IMG/VR virus record: IMGVR_UViG_3300028536_000126
Coordinates: 1 to 45,934 of that record
DNA length: 45,934 nucleotides
Strand: one strand, 5' to 3'
Source of the DNA: a virus
Shown piece by piece: positions 22,644 to 30,154 of the stretch (its first letter is position 1; each line of letters starts with the position of its first letter). The notes below the pieces were generated by a model that did no database searches, had not been told where the DNA came from, and saw only the letters and a program-made list of their open reading frames with translations. The position numbers and the translations under genes are program-made.

Positions 22644-22920
22644 CGGGCCACGCCTTCCGCAGCTTCGCAACCTCCCCGGCCGTCGCGGGGGTTGCCCAGT
22701 CCAGCCAGATCAGGATGGCCACCACGTTGGGCAGGGCGGGCGCGGAGGTGCCCTGTTCCATGCGGTGCAGCACCGAGGGGGCCAGGCCCATCTCGGTGGC
22801 CGCCGCGCGCATCGACAGCCGGCGCGCCCGGCGGCACTCCCGGACCAGGAACGTCAGGTTGCCCAGCACGTTGGCCATCTCGGCGTAGGTGGTGAGCTCG
22901 CAGTCGTCGAGGCCGCTCAC
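22567..22920 (-). CDS. XRE-family helix-turn-helix regulator
   Basis: 117 residues from GTG at 22920, chosen because it forms a GTGA overlap with the preceding gene (ATG at 22944 is an alternative). Residues about 20-75 form an XRE-type DNA-binding domain: LVRECRRARRLSMRAAATEM, LAPSVLHRMEQGTSAP and LPNVVAILIWL. It lies in the leftward train between the Ter/nucleotidyltransferase genes and the Y-RNA array and could set expression of this cassette. Confidence 0.75.
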   Translation of the reverse strand: MSGLDDCELTTYAEMANVLGNLTFLVRECRRARRLSMRAAATEMGLAPSVLHRMEQGTSAPALPNVVAILIWLDWATPATAGEVAKLRKAWPDDRVLDRHHDVDPRPAAAGGDRGDL

Positions 22921-23024
22921 CGCCGACCCCGGCACACTCGACACTCGCCGGTGTCCGGGTCGATGTTGTAGATGTCGGAGCAGTCGTGACGGTCGATCTC
23001 GACGTCGCCTTCCATGAAGTTCAT
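22917..23024 (-). CDS. Very small Cys-containing protein, 35 residues
   Basis: ATG at 23024 overlaps the stop of the nucleotidyltransferase gene (TGATGA) and the stop overlaps the next GTG. The product is MNFMEGDVEIDRHDCSDIYN followed by an acidic stretch and CRVCRGRR; three Cys and one His could bind a metal. Coupling on both sides supports translation. Function unknown. Confidence 0.5.
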   Translation of the reverse strand: MNFMEGDVEIDRHDCSDIYNIDPDTGECRVCRGRR

Positions 23025-23908
23025 CAGTGCAGTCCCCAGTGTCGTAGGTGCGCGTCCACCAGCCAGGTGTTGATCCGGCCCCAGTCCGGCTCCTTGGGTA
23101 GCGTGCTGTGCTCCATGGCCGCCTCCAGCTGCGGCTCCAGACGCAGCGCCTCCTCCAGGCACCACTCCTTGGTGCGCTGGCCGTTGCGCACCGCGCGGCA
23201 GATCTCCAGCACGTGTCCTTCCATCGGCAGGGTGATCTCCCCGGTGCGCAGCAACTCGAGACCCTGATACCCCAGCCGCAGCATGTGCATGGCGAACTTG
23301 ACGTCGAACCCGTAGCGGGCCCGGATGTCGGCGCGGCCCTGGTTGCGGGTGCCGCCGGAGCGCAGCCCCATCAGGCCCTCCCGCTGGCTGTGCATGTAGC
23401 CCTTGAACCGCAGGCCGCACTGCTTGGACAGGAACATGTCCCGGTGGGCCCGCAGCTCCTCGCCGAGCTCCGTGCAGTAGCGCACCGCGCTGTTGGGCAC
23501 GAACAGCGGCAGCAGCACGGTGGGGTTTCCCCTGGCGGCCAGGCCGGCGTACTTGCGCAGGCTGTAGACGATCAGGTCCAGGTCACCGGGCCCGGACACC
23601 ACCGACTGGCCGCCGACCGGGCCGTGCGGCTCCACGGTGCGGTAGACGTAGTGCTCGAAGGAATCCAGGCCGAGCGTGGTGTGCGGCTGCTCGACGGCGA
23701 TGCCCATCTCGTCGATGTCGTCTTGGCCGTCGATGGCGGTGCCGTGCACGGTGGACCCGACCAGCACCCGCAGGATCATCCCGGCCTTGGCGGTCCACTG
23801 CTCGATGTCGTTGGAGTACAGCGGCACCATCTCCCCGAGCGCCTCGGTGTGCACCTCGACCGGCACGGGGTTGGTCGCGCCGTAGTTCATGCCTCGGATC
23901 CCCTTCAC
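23024..23908 (-). CDS. Nucleotidyltransferase, RlaP/COG3541-like
   Basis: 294 residues from GTG at 23908, which overlaps the upstream TGA; ATG at 23890 is an alternative. The core motif LVGSTVHGTAIDGQDDIDEMGI is the polymerase-beta-type active site with paired Asp, as in the RlaP group, whose members are often coded beside RNA ligases. Further conserved blocks are LDLIVYSLRKYAGLAARGNP and FKGYMHSQREGLMG. RlaP-type enzymes are predicted to add nucleotides to RNA ends. Its place in the same train as Ro60 and Y RNAs suggests RNA end processing, but no ligase is seen in the window. Confidence 0.8.
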   Translation of the reverse strand: MKGIRGMNYGATNPVPVEVHTEALGEMVPLYSNDIEQWTAKAGMILRVLVGSTVHGTAIDGQDDIDEMGIAVEQPHTTLGLDSFEHYVYRTVEPHGPVGGQSVVSGPGDLDLIVYSLRKYAGLAARGNPTVLLPLFVPNSAVRYCTELGEELRAHRDMFLSKQCGLRFKGYMHSQREGLMGLRSGGTRNQGRADIRARYGFDVKFAMHMLRLGYQGLELLRTGEITLPMEGHVLEICRAVRNGQRTKEWCLEEALRLEPQLEAAMEHSTLPKEPDWGRINTWLVDAHLRHWGLH

Positions 23909-24180
23909 GGCTTCCTCTCTCGGATCAGGGCGCGGTGGATGTGTCCCAGGTCTAGCCCGTAGCCGGTGGGCAGGCCGTGGAAAACCAGCTCGCCGGTGCG
24001 GGCATTGACCAGGCAGTAGGTGCCGTAGCCGAAGGCGTACCGGTCACGCAGCCGGGACTTCATCAGGCGCAAGCCCTGGCGGTCGGCCATCCGGCGCAGC
24101 CGGTTCTCGTAGGCCTTGAGCTGGCCCCCGGTCATCTGGTCGAGCTCCTGGTCGGTCGGGATCACGTCGGGATCGCGCAT
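23905..24180 (-). CDS. Small actinophage protein of unknown function
   Basis: 91 residues from ATG at 24180. The helical head (ELDQMTGGQLKAYENRLRRM) and basic middle (ADRQGLRLMKSRLRDRYAFG) followed by YCLVNARTGELVFHG are typical of a short actinophage family, in which the first part may bind nucleic acid. It overlaps the nucleotidyltransferase start by GTGA. Longer in-frame sequence upstream runs into the TerC-like gene and is rejected. Confidence 0.65.
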   Translation of the reverse strand: MRDPDVIPTDQELDQMTGGQLKAYENRLRRMADRQGLRLMKSRLRDRYAFGYGTYCLVNARTGELVFHGLPTGYGLDLGHIHRALIRERKP

Positions 24181-24187
24181 GCCCGAA

Positions 24188-24210
24188 CCGTACCAGAAGC
24201 CATACCAGAA
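24188..24210. repeat. Short direct repeat before the gene at 24180
   Basis: On the minus strand TTCTGGTATGG and TTCTGGTACGG occur 12 bases apart in the 35-base gap after the TerC-like gene. They could be a regulator site or a repeated -10-like element; the gap is otherwise empty. Confidence 0.35.
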
Positions 24211-24215
24211 TAGTA

Positions 24216-25283
24216 CTACGCGCGCTGTCGGGTGATGCTGGTGGCCAACGCCGCGCCGATGAACACGATGCCCAGCGAGCCAACCAGCCACTCCGGCAGG
24301 TCCACCCCGTAGAGCTTCGACATCATCACCAGGCCCAGGAACAGGATCGCCCAGTGCGCGCCGTGCTCCAGGAACTCGTACTTGGCCAGGGTGCCGGTGC
24401 GGACCAAGTGCACGGTCATCGACCGCACCCACATCGCCCCGGCGCCCAGCCCGGCCATGATGACCAGGACCGAGGTGGTGATGGCGAACGCACCGATCAC
24501 CCCATCGAAGGAGAAGCTGGCGTCCAGCACCTCCAGGCGGACGAACATGACGGCCGCGGCGGCCCCGATCAGCGTGGTCAGCTTGCCGCGCCCCGGCTTG
24601 CCCTCATCCTCCTCATCCTCGCCGTCGAACACGGCGCCGAACAGGTCCAGGCCGACGTGCAGCAGTACTCCGATGATCGCGGCGGCGAAGACCGCGGTCC
24701 GCTCGGCCGGGCCCACGGTGAAGAACGCGAGCACCGCGACGGTGAGCATCACGAAGATGGTGATGTTGTCGAACCGGCCCAGCGGGGCCAGCCGAGACTC
24801 CAGCCAGCCGATCCAGTGCACGTCCTTCTCCGTGTCGAGGAAGTAGCTGACCCCGATCATGAGCAGGAACGTGCCGCCGAACGCGTCGATCATCGGGCCG
24901 GCCTCGGCCAGGTGCTGCGCGTACACGGTCGGCTGGTGCACGGCCAGGCTGACAACCTCGGTGAAGCCCAGCCCGGCCGCCAGCTGCACGATGAAGATCG
25001 GCAGCGCGAACCGCACCACAAAGACCGCGATGACGATGCCCACCGTCATGAACGCCCGCTGCCAGCCCGGCGACAGGCGCTGGATCAGCTTCGAGTTCAC
25101 GATGGCGTTGTCGAACGAGAACGTCACCTCGAGCGCGGTCAGGATCATGACGGTCAGCAGCGATACCCAGCCGCCGTAGAACCCCACGCTGGCCCAGGCC
25201 AGCAGGGTGACGCCAGCCGAGGGCCCGTAGATGGCCCACAGGTTCACCTGGTCCCGCGCCGACACCTCGGTCTCGGCGATCAC
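24216..25283 (-). CDS. TerC/DUF475-like integral membrane protein
   Basis: 355 residues from GTG at 25283 (GTGA overlap with the vWA gene). About nine hydrophobic segments are visible. The motif ALEVTFSFDNAIVNSKLIQR and the later DASFSFDGVIGAF match the paired acidic membrane motifs of the TerC/DUF475 superfamily. A charged loop (FDGEDEEDEGKPGRGK) separates the halves. TerC-like proteins act with TerD and vWA proteins in Ter stress systems, possibly as metal-ion transporters. All three kinds are adjacent here. Confidence 0.85.
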   Translation of the reverse strand: MIAETEVSARDQVNLWAIYGPSAGVTLLAWASVGFYGGWVSLLTVMILTALEVTFSFDNAIVNSKLIQRLSPGWQRAFMTVGIVIAVFVVRFALPIFIVQLAAGLGFTEVVSLAVHQPTVYAQHLAEAGPMIDAFGGTFLLMIGVSYFLDTEKDVHWIGWLESRLAPLGRFDNITIFVMLTVAVLAFFTVGPAERTAVFAAAIIGVLLHVGLDLFGAVFDGEDEEDEGKPGRGKLTTLIGAAAAVMFVRLEVLDASFSFDGVIGAFAITTSVLVIMAGLGAGAMWVRSMTVHLVRTGTLAKYEFLEHGAHWAILFLGLVMMSKLYGVDLPEWLVGSLGIVFIGAALATSITRQRA

Positions 25284-26053
25284 GTCAGCACCCCGGCCTT
25301 CTGGGCGGCGGCGACCCAGAGGTCCCACTCGTCGGCCATGGCGTCGGCGAACTCCAGGTCGGACACGGACGAGGGGTCCGCGAACGACTTCGAGTTGACG
25401 TTGTCGAGCAGCCGCTGGTCCGGGCTCATGTTGTCGAGCTCGTCCAGGTAGGAGACGGAGCGGATGGCCAGGAACTTCAGGAACACCGGGTAGCCGGCCA
25501 GTTGGCACACGATCTTCGTCGTGTTGGCCTTGGAGTCCGGGTTCCCGTCGGTGACGACCACGCAGAAGATCGGCTCGTCGGTGGTCTCGGCCAGTCCCCG
25601 GACCGCGACCAGGGCGGACGCCAGGTCGGTGGTGCCCATCCTGCGCGGGTTCCAGAGCTGGTTGTCGACGACGCCGCGGTAGTTGTCGACGGTCACATCG
25701 ACGGCGTCGTGCACGAACGAGTCGAACGCGATCACCGGGACGGTGCCGTCCACGTCGATCTGCAGGGCGAACCCGAGGACGCGTTCCACCAAGGTCTGCA
25801 CCTTGCCGTTGGCGTAGTCGGCGTGCATCGAGCCGGAGTGATCCAGCACCAGCACGGCCTGCGCGCGGATCCCGGCCAGGCCCCGCTTGGACAGGGCAAT
25901 GCCGGCCTTGTCGGCGCGCTTGGCCAGGTCGATGTGCCCGGCCTCCCTCACCTTGGACAGGTTGATCGCCGAGGAGCCGGTGGCGTCCTTGGTCAGGCGG
26001 ATGGTCCGGGCCGGACCGGTTGGGTCCTCGGATTGGCGATTGAACAAACGCAT
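25280..26053 (-). CDS. vWA-domain protein of the Ter cassette (TerF/TerY-like)
   Basis: 257 residues. Residues about 18-60 contain repeated INLSK/IDLAK/IALSK motifs like the TerD N-terminus. A vWA domain follows, with MIDAS motif Asp71-His-Ser-Gly-Ser in LVLDHSGSMHAD, MGTTDLA and VVVTDGNPDS. Metal-ion-dependent vWA proteins are a core part of Ter systems. It lies between TerD and the TerC-like protein, the usual cassette order, and is translationally coupled to the latter. Confidence 0.85.
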   Translation of the reverse strand: MRLFNRQSEDPTGPARTIRLTKDATGSSAINLSKVREAGHIDLAKRADKAGIALSKRGLAGIRAQAVLVLDHSGSMHADYANGKVQTLVERVLGFALQIDVDGTVPVIAFDSFVHDAVDVTVDNYRGVVDNQLWNPRRMGTTDLASALVAVRGLAETTDEPIFCVVVTDGNPDSKANTTKIVCQLAGYPVFLKFLAIRSVSYLDELDNMSPDQRLLDNVNSKSFADPSSVSDLEFADAMADEWDLWVAAAQKAGVLT

Positions 26054-26096
26054 GGTCGTGGTCTCTCTCTTAGCGGGGAAGGGGGCGGGTTGGGGG

Positions 26097-27113
26097 TCAG
26101 CCGATGTGGTAGGCGGTCACGAGCCCCTGCAGCTCGTCTTTGAACCCGTCGCCGATGGCCCGGAAGTTCCACGACGCACCGTGGCGGTAGAGCTTGCCGA
26201 ACACCAGCGAGTTGACCCCCACGCTGGCGTCCTCGGTGAGGTCGAACCGGGCGAGCTCGGTGTTGCTGGACTCGTCGATGATCCGGACGAACGCGTTCTC
26301 CACCAGCCCGAAGTTCTGGCCGCCGCGGGCCTGCGCCTCGTGGATGGTCACCGCCACCACCAGCTCGGTGACCTCGGCCGGCACCCGGGCCAGGTCCACC
26401 ACGATCTGCTCGTCGTCGCCGTCGCCACCACCGGTGAGGTTGTCGCCCTGGTGCACGATCACGTCGCCCGGGGCCGCCATGTGGTTGTAGAAGACGAACC
26501 ACTCGGGACTGACGCACGCGCCGGAGGAGTTGAGTCCGATCACGGAGGCGTCCAGGTCGTAGGCCGGGCCGTCGGTGCGCCGCACGTCCCAACCCAGTCC
26601 GACGCGCACCTTGTTCAGGGTGCCGCCGGCTTCCTTGGTGAGGTCGACCTTGCCGCCCTTGGACAAGTTGATAGCCATGGGATTTCCTTTCGTTGGTTTA
26701 CCGCTGATGACCACGCCTGAGGGGGCGGTGGCCAGGGTCATGCCGATCTCACTCAGCCACGGGTGTAGCGGGGTGTCGGCAAGCTTGGAGAGTTCGTGGG
26801 TGTCGCGGTAGCGCCCGGCTTCGGAGGTGCGGCAGATTCCAGCGGCCACCACAGAGATGCCGTTCCACTGGCCGATCTGCACCCACTCGGCCGGGTCGAC
26901 GGCCATGATGACCGCGCCCCAGTGGTTGGCCAGGGCGGTGGGGACGTAGGCGTCGCGCCCGGCCATCTGGTCGGTGGAGCGCCCGCCGGCCACGCTGACG
27001 AACTGGCGCAGCAGGTACCAGCCCCGGTTGGTGATAGCGAGCGAGCGAGCGGAGAAGTCCCTGGCGGACAGGCCGAGGTCGGCCCGGTTGGCGGGTGTCC
27101 AGCGTGTGGCCAT
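26097..27113 (-). CDS. TerD-family protein with in-frame N-terminal extension
   Basis: 338 residues from ATG at 27113. The C-terminal 193 residues, starting at Met 26678, are a complete TerD protein: AINLSKGGKVDLTKEAGG, GLGWD, DLDASV, FVFYNH, and the calcium-binding acidic loop DNLTGGGDGDDEQI. The first 145 residues (RWTPANRADLGLSARDFSAR, then LANHWGAVIMAVDPAEWVQI) are not a family I recognise. No stop separates the parts, but a good ribosome site precedes the TerD Met, so both a fusion and a separate TerD may be made. TerD proteins are Ca-binding stress proteins. Confidence 0.75.
   Translation of the reverse strand: MATRWTPANRADLGLSARDFSARSLAITNRGWYLLRQFVSVAGGRSTDQMAGRDAYVPTALANHWGAVIMAVDPAEWVQIGQWNGISVVAAGICRTSEAGRYRDTHELSKLADTPLHPWLSEIGMTLATAPSGVVISGKPTKGNPMAINLSKGGKVDLTKEAGGTLNKVRVGLGWDVRRTDGPAYDLDASVIGLNSSGACVSPEWFVFYNHMAAPGDVIVHQGDNLTGGGDGDDEQIVVDLARVPAEVTELVVAVTIHEAQARGGQNFGLVENAFVRIIDESSNTELARFDLTEDASVGVNSLVFGKLYRHGASWNFRAIGDGFKDELQGLVTAYHIG
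26683..26690 (-). promoter_or_regulatory. Internal ribosome-binding site for TerD
   Basis: AAAGGAAA on the minus strand lies a few bases before ATG at 26678, which opens the canonical TerD start MAINLSKGG. It supports independent initiation of TerD inside the longer frame. Confidence 0.55.
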
Positions 27114-27466
27114 CACGGACCCGCCTTCCCCTCCAGCTCGTCGGCCTTGTCCCGCAGGTGGTCGGCGGCGTCGTCCAGTCCGTTGGCCTGCTGGTCGACC
27201 GCTTCCCGGGCCTCAATGTCCTGGTCGCCCTGCGGCAGCGGCTTGCGCTTCTCGGTGGCCCACTCCTCCAGCTCGTCGGCGGTGGTCCGCAGTAGGGCCA
27301 CGTTGGACGCGCGGGCCACGATGGTGATCTCCTGCACCCGCCTGGCCGCTTCGCTGGCGTTCTTCAGGGCGAGCTCCCGGGCGCACTGCACGCAGATCGT
27401 CGGGCCGCCGCAGCGGTCCTTGCTGCCGTCCTCGCGGGGGTGAACCCAGCCGTGGCCGCCGGTCAT
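27113..27466 (-). CDS. Helical protein with Cys pair
   Basis: 117 residues; ATG at 27466 overlaps the upstream stop. Cys residues in DRCGGPTICVQCAREL suggest a small zinc site; the rest is charged helix, partly coiled-coil (EAVDQQANGLDDAADHLRDK). The stop overlaps the next start. Function unknown. Confidence 0.6.
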   Translation of the reverse strand: MTGGHGWVHPREDGSKDRCGGPTICVQCARELALKNASEAARRVQEITIVARASNVALLRTTADELEEWATEKRKPLPQGDQDIEAREAVDQQANGLDDAADHLRDKADELEGKAGP

Positions 27467-27726
27467 CGCCGGCCACGCTCCAGCCCATCCGCCTCGATCT
27501 CCAGCATGGATGCCATCCAGCTCAGCCTCTCGGCCACGTAGTCCTCGGCCTGCGGCAAGTTCGCCGCCTCGCGGTAGCGCACAGCCATCTCACGCAGCTT
27601 CGAGACCTGGGCCGCCTTGGCGATGAACGGGGCGGCCCTCCGGGCGCCCTGCAGTCCGTCCAGGCCGCCGATCACCAGCGCGGCGGACTGGCCCTCGTAG
27701 GGAATGAGCTCGAGGCCGCCGGTCAC
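27463..27726 (-). CDS. Small helical protein
   Basis: 87 residues from ATG at 27726. The sequence is Ala/Arg/Glu-rich with helices (QVSKLREMAVRYREAANLPQ, YVAERLSWMASMLEIEADGL). Coupled to both neighbours by short overlaps. Family not recognised. Confidence 0.6.
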   Translation of the reverse strand: MTGGLELIPYEGQSAALVIGGLDGLQGARRAAPFIAKAAQVSKLREMAVRYREAANLPQAEDYVAERLSWMASMLEIEADGLERGRR

Positions 27727-28061
27727 AACTGGTCACCGATCGGCATATTCGGGCCCTGGTCGGGCTCGTCGGGCTGCGGCTCGTCGGTGTACAGCGGGGT
27801 TTCCCTGGGCGCCTGTGCGAGCCACTCCTGGTGGGCTTCCTCCTGGTCGTAGCGCGCCTGCACCCGGGCGCGCTCCTCCTCGGTCAGTCCGAGGTGGTCG
27901 GCGTGCTTCAGGATCGCCGCCCGGCGCTGCTGGGTGGCCGGCCCTTCCGGCGGACCGACTTCGGTCAGGAACTCGGCGAACTCTCGGATGCGCTCGGCGT
28001 CGTCTGGGGTGATCTTCTCCTCGGCCACCGCGTCCGAGAGCTGCCGGTCCAGGTCGCTCAC
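27723..28061 (-). CDS. Small acidic helical protein
   Basis: 112 residues from GTG at 28061, in GTGA overlap with the lipoprotein stop. Two helical regions (RQLSDAVAEEKITPDDAERI and LKHADHLGLTEEERARVQAR) are followed by an acidic Pro-rich tail. The frame is open further upstream but that part overlaps the lipoprotein gene. Function unknown. Confidence 0.6.
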   Translation of the reverse strand: MSDLDRQLSDAVAEEKITPDDAERIREFAEFLTEVGPPEGPATQQRRAAILKHADHLGLTEEERARVQARYDQEEAHQEWLAQAPRETPLYTDEPQPDEPDQGPNMPIGDQL

Positions 28062-28669
28062 TTGCCTGCCTTCCCGCTGGAGCTGAACGAGCCGCCAGAG
28101 CTGCGGGCACCCGAGCTGTAGGTACCGAGGGGGCGCGGCGTGCTGGTCGTCTTGGGCGCGCTGGGGGCCCCGAAACCGCCCCGCTTGATGGAGGGGCTCG
28201 CCGCCGGAGCCGCCGATGCGGGTGCCGCTGGCTTCGCGTTGCCCGCCGGGCTGGTTGCCGGGACCGCGGTGGTCGCGGCCCGGCCGATGCCGTTGTTCAC
28301 CACCACGGTCTTGTTGTTGATGATGGTGGTCTGTCGCGGCGGCAGACCGCGCTGGATCTGCAGCGTGGAGTAGCCGTAGGGGCGGCCGACGCCGTAGTAC
28401 ACCGGCACCGGGTAGCCGACCATCGGGTAGTCGAACGCGCCGTTGTCCAGGGTCGAGTTGTAGACCCAGTGGAACGGGTAGCCGGGCACGTCGCCATCCC
28501 CGATCGGACACGAGGTGTCGTCCACTCGCAGGTGCGGTGCGGCGCTGGTGGTGCAGATCGCCGCCACCCCGTACTGCGGCGGCGGCGCTGCGACGTAGTG
28601 GTTGTGGTCGGCGCAGCCGGCGAGTCCGAGGATCAGCGCGGTGGCAATCAGCGGAGTGCGGAGCCTCAT
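28058..28669 (-). CDS. Putative lipoprotein, Tyr/Pro then Ala/Ser-rich
   Basis: 203 residues from ATG at 28669. The signal MRLRTPLIATALILGLAGC ends in a lipobox with Cys19. The mature part has two more Cys (ICTTSAAP and DTSCPIGDGD), a Tyr/Pro/Gly region (YPMVGYPVPVYYGVGRPYGY) and a low-complexity Ala/Pro/Ser/Gly end. A phage lipoprotein can alter the host surface, for instance to block superinfection. An in-frame upstream extension to 28846 overlaps another gene and is rejected. Confidence 0.7.
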   Translation of the reverse strand: MRLRTPLIATALILGLAGCADHNHYVAAPPPQYGVAAICTTSAAPHLRVDDTSCPIGDGDVPGYPFHWVYNSTLDNGAFDYPMVGYPVPVYYGVGRPYGYSTLQIQRGLPPRQTTIINNKTVVVNNGIGRAATTAVPATSPAGNAKPAAPASAAPAASPSIKRGGFGAPSAPKTTSTPRPLGTYSSGARSSGGSFSSSGKAGK

Positions 28670-28715
28670 CGGAGTGCTCACCTTCTCGGAAGTGTTGTCG
28701 GCTGCCCTGGACGGG

Positions 28716-28889
28716 TCAGTCGTGGATCGAGTTCCAGACGTTCGCCCGCTCAGCGATCTCCCGATCGAACTGCTCGTCAGCCGAGTCCGGCCTAGCCTGC
28801 TGCTCGTAGCACTGGCCCACGGTGTAGCCGCCAATGTCGTTGCCAAGGCCGGCTTCGTCAGGGGTGTGGTCGGGGGTGCGGGAAGACAT
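28716..28889 (-). CDS. Small acidic protein, 57 residues
   Basis: ATG at 28889 is preceded by AAGGAG about nine bases upstream. The product begins MSSRTPDHTPDEAGLGNDIG and ends in an acidic helix with Trp (DREIAERANVWNSIHD). Good ribosome site and GC-rich third positions support it. Function unknown. Confidence 0.6.
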   Translation of the reverse strand: MSSRTPDHTPDEAGLGNDIGGYTVGQCYEQQARPDSADEQFDREIAERANVWNSIHD

Positions 28890-28913
28890 CTCTGATCTCC
28901 TTCTCGGTTGTTG

Positions 28914-29111
28914 TCATTTCCAGAGGTGCCAGGCCCAGCGGGCCAGTACGACCGTGCCGAACACCATCAGTCCGGCGGCGAACCAGGTGATCAAGCCGCC
29001 GAGCTCGATCGCCGCCCAGGTCAGCACCACCGTCATGACGGCGTACACCGCGACACCGACCCACAGCAGCCGCAGCAGGGTGCGCCACCACGGCTCCCGC
29101 TTGGTGCTCAT
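28914..29111 (-). CDS. Two-pass membrane protein
   Basis: 65 residues from ATG at 29111 (ATGA overlap). Two hydrophobic segments (LLWVGVAVYAVMTVVLTWAA and LITWFAAGLMVFGTVVLARW) follow a basic head. Topology only; function unknown. Confidence 0.6.
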   Translation of the reverse strand: MSTKREPWWRTLLRLLWVGVAVYAVMTVVLTWAAIELGGLITWFAAGLMVFGTVVLARWAWHLWK

Positions 29112-29401
29112 GACGTCAGCCCGCACCTGCGGGCCTGCGCGGCGGTCAGTGTCGATACCACGTAGTCCCGGACCTGCCGGAATGTGGCGCTGAACTTGCC
29201 CTCGTCATCGGTGCCGACGCCGCGCAGCTCGATCTGCTTGGAGCCGTTCTGGGAGTGGGTGTAGGTCAGCACGGCGTTGCACTCGATCCACCGGTTGCCG
29301 TCTTCGTACTGGCCCAGCCACCACATGCCCGGCCGGACCTTCTCCATGCATCGGTCGGTGGCCAGGGACGCCGGGATCGGGACCATCTTCTTGGTGGCCA
29401 T
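29108..29401 (-). CDS. Small beta-rich protein
   Basis: 97 residues from ATG at 29401 (ATGA overlap). The middle has strands with aromatic residues (GMWWLGQYEDGNRWIECNAV, LTYTHSQNGSKQIELRGVG), followed by a helical end with one Cys. Family not recognised. Confidence 0.6.
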   Translation of the reverse strand: MATKKMVPIPASLATDRCMEKVRPGMWWLGQYEDGNRWIECNAVLTYTHSQNGSKQIELRGVGTDDEGKFSATFRQVRDYVVSTLTAAQARRCGLTS

Positions 29402-29655
29402 CAGTCCCACACCTGCCCTTCGATGTACTCGTCACCGCGCTGCCGCGCTGCCTGCAACCGGGCGTTGCCGTCGACCACCTTGCCGCCGCGCACCTGGATG
29501 GGGTCCTTCTCGTGGCCCTTGGCCGGCGCCCGCTTGTCCGGGGTGTGGTCGTGGCGGAGGCGGCCGACGCGCAGTCGCACCACCGGGGGCTCGTCGTCCG
29601 GCTCCTGCCGGTTGGGGTTGTTCGCCTCGCCCCAGTACATGCCGAGGAAGGCCAT
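29401..29655 (-). CDS. Short ParB-like domain protein
   Basis: 84 residues. The C-terminal part GGKVVDGNARLQAARQRGDE with a preceding IQVRG resembles the start of a ParB/sulfiredoxin-like fold, in which a G-x-V-x-D-G-x-x-R-L motif forms the nucleotide pocket; the canonical His/Arg positions are only partly kept. At this length it is either a minimal domain or a fragment. A related DGQHRL motif occurs in the gene at the right end of the window. Confidence 0.5.
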   Translation of the reverse strand: MAFLGMYWGEANNPNRQEPDDEPPVVRLRVGRLRHDHTPDKRAPAKGHEKDPIQVRGGKVVDGNARLQAARQRGDEYIEGQVWD

Positions 29656-29656
29656 G

Positions 29657-29887
29657 TCAGTTGATGCCCTCGATCCACTCGCGCAGCTGCTCGGGGGTCT
29701 TCAGGTGCTGGTTCATGGCCAGCTGGAAGCCCAGCACGATCGCCGGGTGGTCGGCGGTGTCGGGGTGCTTTCTCAGGTCCGAACTGAGCGAGGCGAGTGC
29801 GCGAGTAGGGCCGGTGCCGGGGTCGCCGTACTCCAGCTCCTTGAGGGCGCGTTCCTTCACCCAGGCGACGTGTTCGGCGCGGTTCAC
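29657..29887 (-). CDS. Small helical protein
   Basis: 76 residues. Mostly helical (RAEHVAWVKERALKELEYGD, ALASLSSDLRKHPDTADHPA), ending MNQHLKTPEQLREWIEGIN. Similar short proteins are frequent in actinophage early regions. Function unknown. Confidence 0.6.
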   Translation of the reverse strand: MNRAEHVAWVKERALKELEYGDPGTGPTRALASLSSDLRKHPDTADHPAIVLGFQLAMNQHLKTPEQLREWIEGIN

Positions 29888-30111
29888 CAGCCCCTCGATT
29901 CGAACTCGTCGACAACGGCGCTGGCCAGCCGTCGCGCGTCGGCGACACGGACCGCCTCGGCGCGCTCGGCGGTCTTCCGGTCCGCGGCGGCCTTGGCCTC
30001 GACCTTGGCTTGAGCCTCGGCCTGCTCGCGCTGCCGTTTGGCGGCCAGGTGCGCGACCATCTCCGGCTGTAGGGCAGTGTCGCTGGGCTTGCTTCGTGAG
30101 TACCCGAGCAT
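29884..30111 (-). CDS. Small coiled-coil protein
   Basis: 75 residues. After MLGYSRSKPSD the chain is a continuous charged helix rich in Ala, Glu, Lys and Arg (AAKRQREQAEAQAKVEAKAA). Overlaps the next gene by four bases. AGGAG about nine bases upstream of ATG. Probable oligomerisation or scaffold role; not recognised. Confidence 0.6.
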   Translation of the reverse strand: MLGYSRSKPSDTALQPEMVAHLAAKRQREQAEAQAKVEAKAAADRKTAERAEAVRVADARRLASAVVDEFESRGW

Positions 30112-30154
30112 GTTGATCTCTCCTAGTTGGGCGCGGGGTTGACGGTTGTGGCGG

